A DNA stretch of 64,000 nucleotides, taken from contig NZ_SNWP01000016.1 in assembly GCF_004361915.1 (NCBI RefSeq), positions 1 through 64,000 on the forward strand, in the 5' to 3' direction. The DNA is from Sediminibacterium goheungense (GTDB lineage Bacteria; Bacteroidota; Bacteroidia; Chitinophagales; Chitinophagaceae). The notes beneath the pieces were generated by a model. That model did not search any database. It was not told the origin of the DNA and saw only the letters and a list, made by a program, of their open reading frames with translations. Made by a program: the position numbers and the translations under genes. Below, one piece after another: positions 26,695 to 34,821 of this stretch (positions are counted from its first letter, which is position 1; every line of letters starts with the position of its first letter).

Positions 26695-26752
26695 AACAGC
26701 GGAATACGAAACAGAGGAATAAGGAATGAAGAAAGTGTAGAAGAATTCATAA

Positions 26753-26786
26753 AAAAAGCCGCACATGAATAATGGTGCGGCTTTTT
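26753..26786. terminator. Bidirectional terminator
   Basis: A 12-bp perfect stem AAAAAGCCGCAC / GTGCGGCTTTTT with a 10-base loop between two convergent genes; U-runs exist in both directions. Confidence 0.85.
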
Positions 26787-26815
26787 ATTTTATGAAAAGG
26801 CGTAAGGGTAAAGCC

Positions 26816-27664
26816 CTACAATTTCTTGATCAGTTCGGTTCCCAATTTTACGTATTCTTCATTGGGTGAAGGTGCGGCTTTGGCCAGTTCAATACATTTT
26901 TCTGCGCTGGCTTTGGCACTTACTTTATCACCCAGATCGCGCTGAATCTTGGCTTTGAGCAGGAAAATCCAGTAACCGTTCGGGTTGGCTTCCGTTGCTT
27001 TGGTTGCTGCACTCAGGGCCTTATTCAAGTCCTTATCCATTTCATAATAGAAATTGGCAGCAGGAAAATAAGCGTTTGGATTTACTTTTTCTGCACTGAG
27101 GGCTTTCTCAACCTGTGCACGCAAACGATCCTTGATATTGGTGCTGATGGGTATTCTTACGGCGGTAGTTCCCCATACAATATTCAGATCGCAGGTTTCA
27201 GGAGCAATATTGGAGAATTGCATGGTAAAAGTTTCGGTATTACCGGCTGCTTTATCAGCTTTTACTTTAAAGCGAACCACATCTTCCGCTTCTTTATATC
27301 CATCTGTACCCCAGTTGCCAAGGCCTTTATTCAGAATCACATCCCAGTTGTCTTTACCCGGAATGGTATACAGTACATATGAACCGGTATCCAGTTTTTT
27401 ACCACCGATGGTTACATTGTCTGTAAATCGTAAACGGGTAGCTGCATTGGCACCTGTGCGCCATAATTTGTTTAAAGGGGCCAGATCGCTGCCTTCTTTC
27501 AGCAGGCTTCTGCCATTGATATTCGGACGCGAATAAGTGAGCTCTATAGAACCCATACCAAATGCCTGAGTAATACGCTGCGTGGTACTGGGCTGAGGCA
27601 TACTTATTTGCGCAAATGCATGGATGCTGCAAAATGTGGCAGCAAGCAATAAAAGTTTTTTCAT
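26816..27664 (-). CDS. DUF2911 protein with C-terminal helical repeats, secreted
   Basis: A 282-residue protein from ATG 27664, with a signal peptide (MKKLLLLAATFCSIHAFAQ). Residues 20-175 are DUF2911: SPRPNxxGR-like YSRPNINGRSL, WRTGANAATRLRF, GSYVLYTIPGKDNWDVILNK and FTMQFSNIAPETCDLNIVWG. Residues 185-280 are TPR-like helices (ANFYYEMDKDLNKALSAATKATEANPNGYWIFLLKAKI). The function of DUF2911 is not known; it is common in Bacteroidota and predicted to act in the periplasm. Confidence 0.87.
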   Translation of the reverse strand: MKKLLLLAATFCSIHAFAQISMPQPSTTQRITQAFGMGSIELTYSRPNINGRSLLKEGSDLAPLNKLWRTGANAATRLRFTDNVTIGGKKLDTGSYVLYTIPGKDNWDVILNKGLGNWGTDGYKEAEDVVRFKVKADKAAGNTETFTMQFSNIAPETCDLNIVWGTTAVRIPISTNIKDRLRAQVEKALSAEKVNPNAYFPAANFYYEMDKDLNKALSAATKATEANPNGYWIFLLKAKIQRDLGDKVSAKASAEKCIELAKAAPSPNEEYVKLGTELIKKL

Positions 27665-27738
27665 ACTAATCATCGTTTTAGAATTGCAAACCTAATTTTT
27701 TTATATAACAAAAACGATATAATACAGGAATGGCAGAA

Positions 27739-29052
27739 TCAAAATGATAAAACAACTTTATGGTCTGTTGCAGATAAAGTTTCCGTTTTCTCCCAGGAAG
27801 GCCCGGTTTTTAGAAGTTTTGTAAATCTTTTCTTGAACAGTCGGCTATGTTTTTTTGTAAAGCTAACTTTAGTTATGTAACCGTTACTGTTGAACGAAAG
27901 TATGCATTCAATATTACCCTTGAGTTCCGAACTGTCCCATTGTTGTCTTTGCCATTGCTGCCTGATCAAAAGTATGAATGCGTCAATGCCACCCGGCGGA
28001 CGAATGCTGGTAGTATCCTTCACCGCATTTTCTTTACTTACCGAACCTGTAAAAGAAGTCTTTCTTTCTCTTCCGTATCCAACTACCACCACTTCATTCA
28101 ATGTCTCAGATCCTTGCCTCAATGCCACAAAATTATTGGCAGCAGCTGACAGGTTGAGGGTTACAGGTTGGTGACCCAGTGCGCTTACAGTAGCATTCAT
28201 CACACTATCCTTGCTATTGATCTGGAATGATCCGTCTGAATAGGTTGTAATGGCTTTTTGTACACCTGCAGTCGTAAATTGAACAGTAGCATAGGATAAA
28301 GGCTTTTGCATAAAGCCTACTACCTTACCTTTCAAAACATAAGATGGTGAAGCAGGGAGTACTTGTACCCCGGCAACTTTACCGCTCAATGCCTGACTTA
28401 TTACTGTTCTATTACTTAAGGTAGCAGCGCTGCTTCGCATTAATTGGTCTTGCATCATGCTATCGGTTAATGCCTTTTTTTGTATATTCTCAGATATGGT
28501 TGCTGCTTCCTGCAGTTTATGGGTATAAACATCTTTCAGCACGGTAGTTGGCTGTTCCTTTTCCTTAACAGAAGGAGGAGCCGTCTGCGCAATGAGTGTA
28601 TTTTTTCCGGCAGCTTCTGATAAACTTCTTTGTGTGTCTTTATCGGAAACCTGTGGTGATGGCGTAAATACATCCTGCATACTGTCTTTGTTGGAAACAG
28701 TTGCACTGGCAAGCTTCGGGGAAGGAACTGGCTGGTTGAATTTCCATACTATCGTGCCTACACCTGCCAATAGTATACAGATGGCTGCCATTTGCAACCA
28801 TGGGGCACCTGGTTTTCGCAAAGGAACCATTTTGCCGCTTTCTTTTTCACCTGCAACCAACTGACGTATATCCATCAGGTGCTGCCGGCCCTGATCCAAA
28901 TCAGCATCCTGGTATCCTTCCAGGGCATCTGCAAGAAAGGGGTCGCTTAACGCAGCTCTCTCCAGTCCATGCATTTCTGCAGGAGAAAGCTCACTCCTCA
29001 GGTATTTTTCAATCACTGAAAAATCGTAACGATATGTATGATCCTTAGGCAT
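27739..29052 (-). CDS. Anti-sigma-factor-like membrane protein with SusC-like plug motifs
   Basis: A 437-residue protein. Residues 10-70 are a short cytoplasmic helical domain (DFSVIEKYLRSELSPAEMHGLE, DALEGYQDAD) as in Bacteroidota anti-sigma factors. A membrane helix lies at about 86-104. The periplasmic part has a CarboxypepD_reg domain at about 238-312 and a C-terminal TonB-C-like segment (IECILSFNSNGYITKVSF). Two stretches copy SusC/RagA receptors: ISQALSGKVAGVQV (218-231) and LNEVVVVGYGRERKTSFTGS (318-337). It overlaps the upstream ECF sigma gene by 8 bp, which supports a sigma/anti-sigma pair. The motif-sharing vWA protein at 29693 is divergent. Confidence 0.75.
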   Translation of the reverse strand: MPKDHTYRYDFSVIEKYLRSELSPAEMHGLERAALSDPFLADALEGYQDADLDQGRQHLMDIRQLVAGEKESGKMVPLRKPGAPWLQMAAICILLAGVGTIVWKFNQPVPSPKLASATVSNKDSMQDVFTPSPQVSDKDTQRSLSEAAGKNTLIAQTAPPSVKEKEQPTTVLKDVYTHKLQEAATISENIQKKALTDSMMQDQLMRSSAATLSNRTVISQALSGKVAGVQVLPASPSYVLKGKVVGFMQKPLSYATVQFTTAGVQKAITTYSDGSFQINSKDSVMNATVSALGHQPVTLNLSAAANNFVALRQGSETLNEVVVVGYGRERKTSFTGSVSKENAVKDTTSIRPPGGIDAFILLIRQQWQRQQWDSSELKGNIECILSFNSNGYITKVSFTKKHSRLFKKRFTKLLKTGPSWEKTETLSATDHKVVLSF

Positions 29053-29617
29053 TTTTCTCCATACATTTTTTTAGATTTCTTCTGCCGTTTTGTATCAGGC
29101 TGCGAACCTTGTCCCATTCAAAACCCGTCAATGCTGTAATCTCTTTATAACACTTCCCTTCCAGATAGAACAAGCGAATGGTATGCTGTTGTTCATCCTG
29201 CAGGGATTTTACACAGTTATCCAGTTTTTTAAATTGTTGCTCTTTTGCCAGTAAATCATCCAGATGCCCATCTTCCCCCGATTGCATAAATTCAGGTTGG
29301 AATGCTATGGTAATATTTTTTTTGTTTTTCCGAAGCCACATCAGGCAATGGTTTTTTGTAACCACATAGAGCCAGCTTTTGAAATGAGCTACTTCATGGC
29401 TCCGTAGTTTCTGTACCAGCTCCTGGTAAATATTCATTACAGCATCCTTGGCCTGATCCGCATCTCTTACATATTTAAGTGCTGTTCCATATACAAGGTC
29501 GCTGTAACGTAAAAAAAGAACGGCCAGGTGTTCCTGATTACCCGTTTGCTGATACGCAAGGATTAATTGCTCATCAGTAGCAGGTGAAATTTTTTCTATG
29601 TGCGCGGCCGGTAACAT
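29045..29617 (-). CDS. ECF RNA polymerase sigma factor
   Basis: Sigma-70 family, about 190 residues from ATG 29617 (a TTG at 29629 is an alternative). Region 2 is LFLRYSDLVYGTALKYVRDADQAKDAVMNIYQELVQKLRSHEVAHFKSWLYVVTKNHCLMWLRK, split here only by description, at residues 34-98. Region 4 follows with LQDEQQHTIRLFYLEGKCYKEIT and a helix-turn-helix ending in GRRNLKK. There is no extra C-terminal domain. The 8-bp overlap with the membrane anti-sigma candidate indicates one operon. It is divergent from the vWA gene at 29693, whose 75-bp upstream gap could hold a target promoter. Confidence 0.9.
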   Translation of the reverse strand: MLPAAHIEKISPATDEQLILAYQQTGNQEHLAVLFLRYSDLVYGTALKYVRDADQAKDAVMNIYQELVQKLRSHEVAHFKSWLYVVTKNHCLMWLRKNKKNITIAFQPEFMQSGEDGHLDDLLAKEQQFKKLDNCVKSLQDEQQHTIRLFYLEGKCYKEITALTGFEWDKVRSLIQNGRRNLKKCMEKNA

Positions 29618-29692
29618 TCTGATCGACAAGATAATTTTTTTTAAGATGCGTGTGTAATCAGAATTACATAAGCATCCTATAAAAAAAATGTT

Positions 29693-31678
29693 ATGAAATA
29701 CCTGATGATTGCTTTCCTGTTGCTGTCAGTGGCAGTGATGGGTTTTACACCTGCTGAAATATTTATTCAGGGTATAGTGAAAGATGAAAAGGGAATGCCG
29801 GTAGTAGCTGCCAGTGTTATAGAAACCAATACAAAGAATGTCTCGGAAACCAACGCCGAGGGAAAATTCAGGTTAAAAGTCAATAAAGAAAAAACCGAAA
29901 TTACGGTAATGGCTATCGGATTTAAGGAACAGAAACTGAAAGTTACTCAATCGCAAATTATTTTGGTGGTACTCAAGGCCGATTCGAAAGCATTAACAGA
30001 AGTAGTGGTTACAGCATATGCCAAACAAAGGAAAATGGATATGACCGGATCTGTTGTTATACCCTCATCTGTTCATCAGTATAGCGCTTCAAATATTTCT
30101 CAGCAATTACAGGGTACAGTTGCTGGGGTAACGGTAGTAAAGGGGAACGGTAAGCCATTCAAAGATGAATGGCACGACCCAAAAAGAAGAATGCATGATC
30201 ATGAAAAGAATTTTAACCGGGAAGGCTATGATGCCATAACCGAAAATACATTTCAATCCGTTACAGAACAGCCTTTATCTACCTTCTCCATTGATGTGGA
30301 TGCTGCATCTTACAGTAATCTCAGGCGATTTATTCAAAATAATCAGTTGCCACCTGCTGGAGCAGTACGAATCGAAGAAATGATCAACTACTTTTCTTAT
30401 CAATATCCGCAACCCAAAGAAAACCAGCCCTTCAGTGTCAATACAGAAATTACAGATTGCCCATGGAACAAAAAGCACCAGCTGATGCTGGTGGGTTTAC
30501 AGGGTAAGCAGATTGATCTAACCGATTTGCCGGCATCTAATCTTGTTTTTCTGATAGATGTGAGTGGTAGTATGTATGCAGAAAACAAATTACCATTGGT
30601 TAAAGCTTCACTGAAACTATTGGCTGATCAGTTAAGACCTAAAGACAAAGTATCCATTGTTACCTATGCAGGTAGTGTTGGACTGGTATTGCCTGCCACG
30701 AGTGGGGAATATCGCACCAAAATAAAAGAAGTGATCGACAGGTTGGAAGCGGGGGGGGCTACAGCGGGGGGGGCGGGTATTCAGCTGGCCTATAAAGTAG
30801 CCAGGGAACAATACAAAGAGAAAGGAAATAACCGGGTGATACTTTGTACCGATGGCGATTTTAATGTAGGACAAACAAGTGATGCGGCTTTGGAAACCAT
30901 GATTGAGCAGGAAAGAAGATCCGGCATTTTTTTAACGGTACTGGGTTATGGTATGGGTAATTACCAGGATGCTAAAATGCAAAAGCTGGCAGATAAGGGT
31001 AATGGCAACCATGCTTATATTGATGGTATTGCTGAAGCCAAAAAAGTATTGATCAGTGAATTTGGAGGAACACTCTATACCATAGCAAAAGATGTAAAAC
31101 TACAGATAGAGTTTAATCCAAGGCATGTCAAAGGCTACCGGCTTATTGGTTATGAAAACCGTATGCTGGCTAAAGAAGATTTTAATAATGACCAGAAGGA
31201 TGCGGGTGATATGGGAAGCGGACATACCGTAACAGCGATCTATGAGTTGGTACCTCCGGATGCTGAAATTCCTGCACATGTATCTGTAGATCCTCTTAAA
31301 TACCAGCACAAAGATTCACAAAAACAGCCTGAAAAAAATTACGCAAATACTGATGAACGCGTTACCATAAAGCTCAGGTACAAGGAGCCCGATGGCGAAC
31401 AAAGTAAATTAATAACAGAAGTGGTAAAAAATGCACCTGTAAAATTCGCTCAGGCTTCCAACAATCTTCGGTTTGCAGCTGCGGTGGCTTCTTTCGGATT
31501 AACCCTGCGCGGATCTGCCTATAAGGGTAGTGCAGACTTTGATCAAACGCTGGCCCTGGCAAAATCTGCTTTGGGTACAGATAAAGAAGGTTATAGAAGG
31601 GAGTTTATTCAGTTGGTCGAAAAAGCACAGCAAATAGCGTTGCAAAAAACACAGACAAATAATGGTGTTTTCGAATAA
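29693..31678 (+). CDS. vWA-domain protein (YfbK-like) with CarboxypepD_reg and SusC-like motifs
   Basis: A 661-residue exported protein. Signal peptide to about residue 20; CarboxypepD_reg domain at 24-97; then LTEVVVTAYAKQRKMDMTGS (101-120) and LQGTVAGVTVVKG (139-151), which echo SusC plug motifs. A YfbK-type N-terminal domain (STFSIDVDAASYSNLRRF, 196-213) is followed by a von Willebrand A domain with MIDAS DVSGSM (289-294) and a conserved C-terminal DUF3520-like region. The conserved Gly loop (residues 353-362) is encoded by two runs of eight G (30751-30758, 30766-30773). Probable periplasmic or surface metal-dependent adhesion/assembly role; exact function unknown. Confidence 0.85.
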   Translation: MKYLMIAFLLLSVAVMGFTPAEIFIQGIVKDEKGMPVVAASVIETNTKNVSETNAEGKFRLKVNKEKTEITVMAIGFKEQKLKVTQSQIILVVLKADSKALTEVVVTAYAKQRKMDMTGSVVIPSSVHQYSASNISQQLQGTVAGVTVVKGNGKPFKDEWHDPKRRMHDHEKNFNREGYDAITENTFQSVTEQPLSTFSIDVDAASYSNLRRFIQNNQLPPAGAVRIEEMINYFSYQYPQPKENQPFSVNTEITDCPWNKKHQLMLVGLQGKQIDLTDLPASNLVFLIDVSGSMYAENKLPLVKASLKLLADQLRPKDKVSIVTYAGSVGLVLPATSGEYRTKIKEVIDRLEAGGATAGGAGIQLAYKVAREQYKEKGNNRVILCTDGDFNVGQTSDAALETMIEQERRSGIFLTVLGYGMGNYQDAKMQKLADKGNGNHAYIDGIAEAKKVLISEFGGTLYTIAKDVKLQIEFNPRHVKGYRLIGYENRMLAKEDFNNDQKDAGDMGSGHTVTAIYELVPPDAEIPAHVSVDPLKYQHKDSQKQPEKNYANTDERVTIKLRYKEPDGEQSKLITEVVKNAPVKFAQASNNLRFAAAVASFGLTLRGSAYKGSADFDQTLALAKSALGTDKEGYRREFIQLVEKAQQIALQKTQTNNGVFE

Positions 31679-31717
31679 GTAAAATGAGGGAGTCTGGTCT
31701 GGTAAAACAGGTCAGAC

Positions 31718-32620
31718 TTATTTTTTAAATGCAGGATGAAATTGTTGTAAAGTGTTCCGCAGAAAATCACGATCCAGGTGGGTGTAGATCTCTGTCGTGG
31801 TAATACTTTCATGCCCCAGCATTTCCTGAACAGCACGTAAATCAGCACCGCCTTCTACCAGATGCGTAGCAAAAGAATGGCGGAAAGTATGCGGAGAAAT
31901 ATTTTTAGCAATACCAGCTTTTTTGGCGAGGTCCCGGATGATATAAAAAATCATCACCCTTGACAATCCTTTACCCCTGGCATTCAGAAAAAGAATATCC
32001 TCAAAGCCATTTACCATCGGCTGGTGAACCCTGATATTGTCTTTGTATAACTTAATAAACTTCACAGCATCAGAGCCAATGGGTACCAGTCTTTCTTTGT
32101 CACCCTTACCAATCACCCGTATAAAACCAACATCGAGGTAAAGGCAGGAAATTTTTAAACCAATCACTTCACTAACCCTCAGTCCACAGCTGTACATGGT
32201 TTCAAGAATGGCTTTGTTGCGGCCACCTTCGGGTTTACTCTGGTCGATCTGACCAATGATGTTTTCAATTTCTTCGAAACTCAATACATCTGGTAAAGCT
32301 CTTTTTGTTTTTGGGGTCTCCAGTAAAGCAGTCGGATCTACGGTAACCATCTGCTCTGTCAGAAGGTATTTATAAAAACTCCTGATACCCGAAATAATCC
32401 TGGCCTGCGAAGTAGCAGTCATGCCCAGTTCCCCAATCCATTTTACAAAACCCTGCAGGTCTTTTAAAGTGATGTCAGCTGGTGGGCGCGAGCCTTCCTC
32501 TTTTCCGAGAAACTGTGTAAGTTTATCAACATCCCGCAAATAAGCTTCTACCGACAAATCACTTAATGATTTCTCAAGACGAAGAAAAGCTTTGAATCCT
32601 TTTTTATAAGCGTCCCACAT
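31718..32620 (-). CDS. xerD: Site-specific tyrosine recombinase (XerD-type)
   Basis: A 300-residue phage-integrase-family recombinase. Core-binding SAM-like domain at 1-95 (FLRLEKSLSDLSVEAYLRDVDKL); catalytic domain with SCGLRVSEVIGL (first Arg), the Lys in VIGKGDKERLVP, HTFRHSFATHLVEGGADLRAVQEML (His-x-x-Arg) and GHESITTTEIYTHLD with the nucleophile Tyr. Length and absence of nearby phage genes fit the housekeeping dimer-resolution enzyme; XerC cannot be excluded from sequence alone. An 8-nt-period repeat lies 11 bases before the start codon. Confidence 0.9.
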   Translation of the reverse strand: MWDAYKKGFKAFLRLEKSLSDLSVEAYLRDVDKLTQFLGKEEGSRPPADITLKDLQGFVKWIGELGMTATSQARIISGIRSFYKYLLTEQMVTVDPTALLETPKTKRALPDVLSFEEIENIIGQIDQSKPEGGRNKAILETMYSCGLRVSEVIGLKISCLYLDVGFIRVIGKGDKERLVPIGSDAVKFIKLYKDNIRVHQPMVNGFEDILFLNARGKGLSRVMIFYIIRDLAKKAGIAKNISPHTFRHSFATHLVEGGADLRAVQEMLGHESITTTEIYTHLDRDFLRNTLQQFHPAFKK

Positions 32621-33013
32621 GAGAATCTTAGCATTTAAAAATTTGGAAATTTGAAAATGTGGAACTAATGAACATATAGCTGGCTTTCGTTACGTAAAAA
32701 TAGAGATTAGTAGGGGCATTACACATAAAGCATGCATAAATCACTATGGCCCGTTAAAACCTACCTATCCATGTAAAGTATTTCTTTTAATCTGTATAGC
32801 ACATAAAATAATCCGGAAGCACCGGGATTTACTATAAAGTAGCAGATAGCCTGAAAATGAACTTTCATCAAGGCCCGCAGCACATAGTTCATAGCTTATA
32901 TTCCCTGACAATAATCGGGATAAATAAAGAAACCTGGCAGTTTGCATAAAATGATTTGGCATAACGCAGTTGCTCACCGATATTGCAAACAGAAATCATC
33001 ATTATCGTTGTAC
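32621..33013. other. Intergenic region between xerD and the YkgJ-family gene
   Basis: Contains an 8-nt-period repeat (32631-32662, AATTTGGAAATTTGAAAATG type) next to the xerD start. The remaining 350 bases hold no convincing gene; the open frames present have no recognisable family features and lie in AT-rich, stop-dense sequence. An imperfect palindrome (TCCCTGACAATAATCGGGA) lies near 32901-32919. Confidence 0.6.
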
Positions 33014-33514
33014 ATGGAGCCAGTAAACCTTCGTTCGTTCAAACAGAAAGTAAGACATCATCAGAAAGCATTTAAAAAATTCTTAGGCAAGATTGAAAAA
33101 AATCCCCCAAGGCATTTAGATAAAATAGCAGAAACCATTGATGCAGAAGTGTGGAAGGAAGTCGATTGTCTATCCTGTGCAAACTGCTGTAAAACCATGA
33201 GCCCTACGTTTACCAATAGTGATATTAAACGCATAGCGACACATTTCAGTATGACACCGAAGGAGTTTAAGGAAAAATGGCTCTATTTCGATGAAGAGGA
33301 TGGAGATTGGATGAATACCAAACAACCCTGTCAGTTTTTGAATCTTACCACGAATATGTGTGCGATCTATGAAGTGCGCCCTGCAGACTGTGCTGGTTTC
33401 CCGCACTTGAAGAAGAAAAAAATGACTGATTATATTCACGTTCACCAGCAAAACGTATCCTATTGCCCTGCCACTTTTAAGATGGTAGAAAAGATGATGC
33501 AACAGCTATCCTGA
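33014..33514 (+). CDS. YkgJ-family zinc/iron-chelating cysteine cluster protein
   Basis: A 166-residue protein from ATG 33014; an upstream in-frame codon at 32942 adds 24 unconserved residues. The Cys cluster CLSCANCCKTMSPTFT (near 57), the KQPCQFL...MCAIYEVRPADCAGFP segment (near 110-130) and a later YCPAT Cys match the YkgJ family (CxxCxxCC, CxxL, CxxYxxRPxxC). It is thought to bind zinc or an iron-sulfur cluster; no reaction is established. The convergent LigB gene ends five bases further on. Confidence 0.88.
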   Translation: MEPVNLRSFKQKVRHHQKAFKKFLGKIEKNPPRHLDKIAETIDAEVWKEVDCLSCANCCKTMSPTFTNSDIKRIATHFSMTPKEFKEKWLYFDEEDGDWMNTKQPCQFLNLTTNMCAIYEVRPADCAGFPHLKKKKMTDYIHVHQQNVSYCPATFKMVEKMMQQLS

Positions 33515-33518
33515 GCTC

Positions 33519-34283
33519 TTAGCCTATCATAACAGAAGTCATGGAAATCGAACCAAAGATGGTTTTATCATTAAAAAACTGAAGCTGGTCATTTTCTTCT
33601 TGTAATCCCAGTAAATAAAGTAGGGGAAGAAAATGTTCCGGTGTGGGTACAGACTGTTGAACTGCTGCGCCCAATTGCTGGTAAGCTGTAAGTTGGTGGT
33701 GATTACCCTCTACGATCAGATGCTTAAAGTGTTCATTGGCTTCAATGGCCCAATCGTAACCTTGTTCAGGACTTCGCCAGTTCATAACGCCCAGGTTATG
33801 TACCATATTACCGCTGCCAACAATCAATACACCTTTGTTCCGTAAAACAGATAATTCTTTTGCTAACGCATAATGCCATTCAGGTTTTTGTAACTGGTTC
33901 ATGCTGAGTTGCACCACAGGTGCCGAAGCATCGGGGTACATATGATGTAAAATGCTCCAGCAGCCATGATCCAGACCCCATTGCCGGTCGGGCTGAACCT
34001 TTTCAGACTGTATGGCTTCAATGGTGCTTTGGGCAAGTGAGGGGCTTCCCGGTGCAGGATATTCAACATCAAACAAAGCTTTTGGGAAGCCATAAAAATC
34101 ATGAATTGTCCTTGGTTTTTCCATCGCTGTTACATAAGTGCCTCGAGTTTCCCAGTGCGCAGAAATGCATAAAATGGCGGATGGAGTTGGGATCTTTTCC
34201 GTTATGTTTTTCCAGCCTCTGGCAAATTCATTGTATTCGATGGCATTCATAGGACTGCCGTGACCAACAAATAAAGCCGGCAT
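33519..34283 (-). CDS. LigB-family extradiol dioxygenase (4,5-DOPA dioxygenase-like, YgiD)
   Basis: A 254-residue protein from ATG 34283 (a TTG at 34337 is possible but adds unconserved residues). FVGHGSPMNAIE (first metal His), CISAHWETRG (second His), TIHDFYGFPKALFDVEYPAPG and GSGNMVHNLG with the last His match the YgiD/LigB family. These enzymes open catechol-like rings using zinc or iron; the natural substrate in bacteria is uncertain. Confidence 0.87.
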   Translation of the reverse strand: MPALFVGHGSPMNAIEYNEFARGWKNITEKIPTPSAILCISAHWETRGTYVTAMEKPRTIHDFYGFPKALFDVEYPAPGSPSLAQSTIEAIQSEKVQPDRQWGLDHGCWSILHHMYPDASAPVVQLSMNQLQKPEWHYALAKELSVLRNKGVLIVGSGNMVHNLGVMNWRSPEQGYDWAIEANEHFKHLIVEGNHHQLTAYQQLGAAVQQSVPTPEHFLPLLYLLGLQEENDQLQFFNDKTIFGSISMTSVMIG

Positions 34284-34400
34284 TCTTACGGTTTGTTTAG
34301 TACGGGAAATCAGTGAAGAAAAGGCAGAAGTATTCAATATTTAATGTTTAGACATTAAAGTTATAAAAATATAGTTGTATCGAGAAGTTAAAAGATGCGA

Positions 34401-34760
34401 TCAGAAATATACGTCTTCAATGAGGAAAATTTCTTTGGCCTCATGATCTGCTATTGTTACGGCAATCACATCGAACTGAATGTATTTCCATTCCGGATGA
34501 AGGTATTGGTACTCTTCAGCGGCATTTCTCATATGTTTCATTTTTTCACGTGATATACTTTCTTCGGGTTTGCCAAAACGATGAGAAGTCCGCGTTTTCA
34601 CTTCAATGAAATGAAGTTTTCGGTCTTTGAAAGCAATAATATCCACTTCCCAGTGCCGGAAGCGCCAGTTTCTTTCAGTAATGGTATATCCTTTGGCAAC
34701 GAGAAAGCTGGCTGCCATTTCTTCGCCCTGCTGGCCTGTTTGCTGGTTGGTTGGTTGCAT
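34401..34760 (-). CDS. yraN: YraN/UPF0102-family nuclease-like protein
   Basis: A 119-residue predicted Holliday-junction-resolvase-like fold. GEEMAASFLVAKGYTITERNWR, then EVDIIAFKDRKLHFIEVKTRTSHRFG with the D-E-x-K nuclease-like residues, then KMKHMRNAAEEYQ, in the usual order and length of UPF0102. Role is not established; the family is widespread next to housekeeping genes. Divergent from manA. Confidence 0.9.
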   Translation of the reverse strand: MQPTNQQTGQQGEEMAASFLVAKGYTITERNWRFRHWEVDIIAFKDRKLHFIEVKTRTSHRFGKPEESISREKMKHMRNAAEEYQYLHPEWKYIQFDVIAVTIADHEAKEIFLIEDVYF

Positions 34761-34821
34761 AGTTTCGTTAAAAATTGGTTAGGGGAATATGATTTTGACA
34801 GATTTCAACGTTATTTAAAAA

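Noticed and set aside
31718..32620. Integrase of an integrated element
   Set aside because: Length and motifs fit housekeeping XerC/XerD; no other phage or integrative-element genes or att repeats flank it.
32765..32977. Small minus-strand gene between xerD and the YkgJ gene
   Set aside because: 70-residue frame with no conserved features, no plausible promoter and overlapping the leader region of the neighbour.
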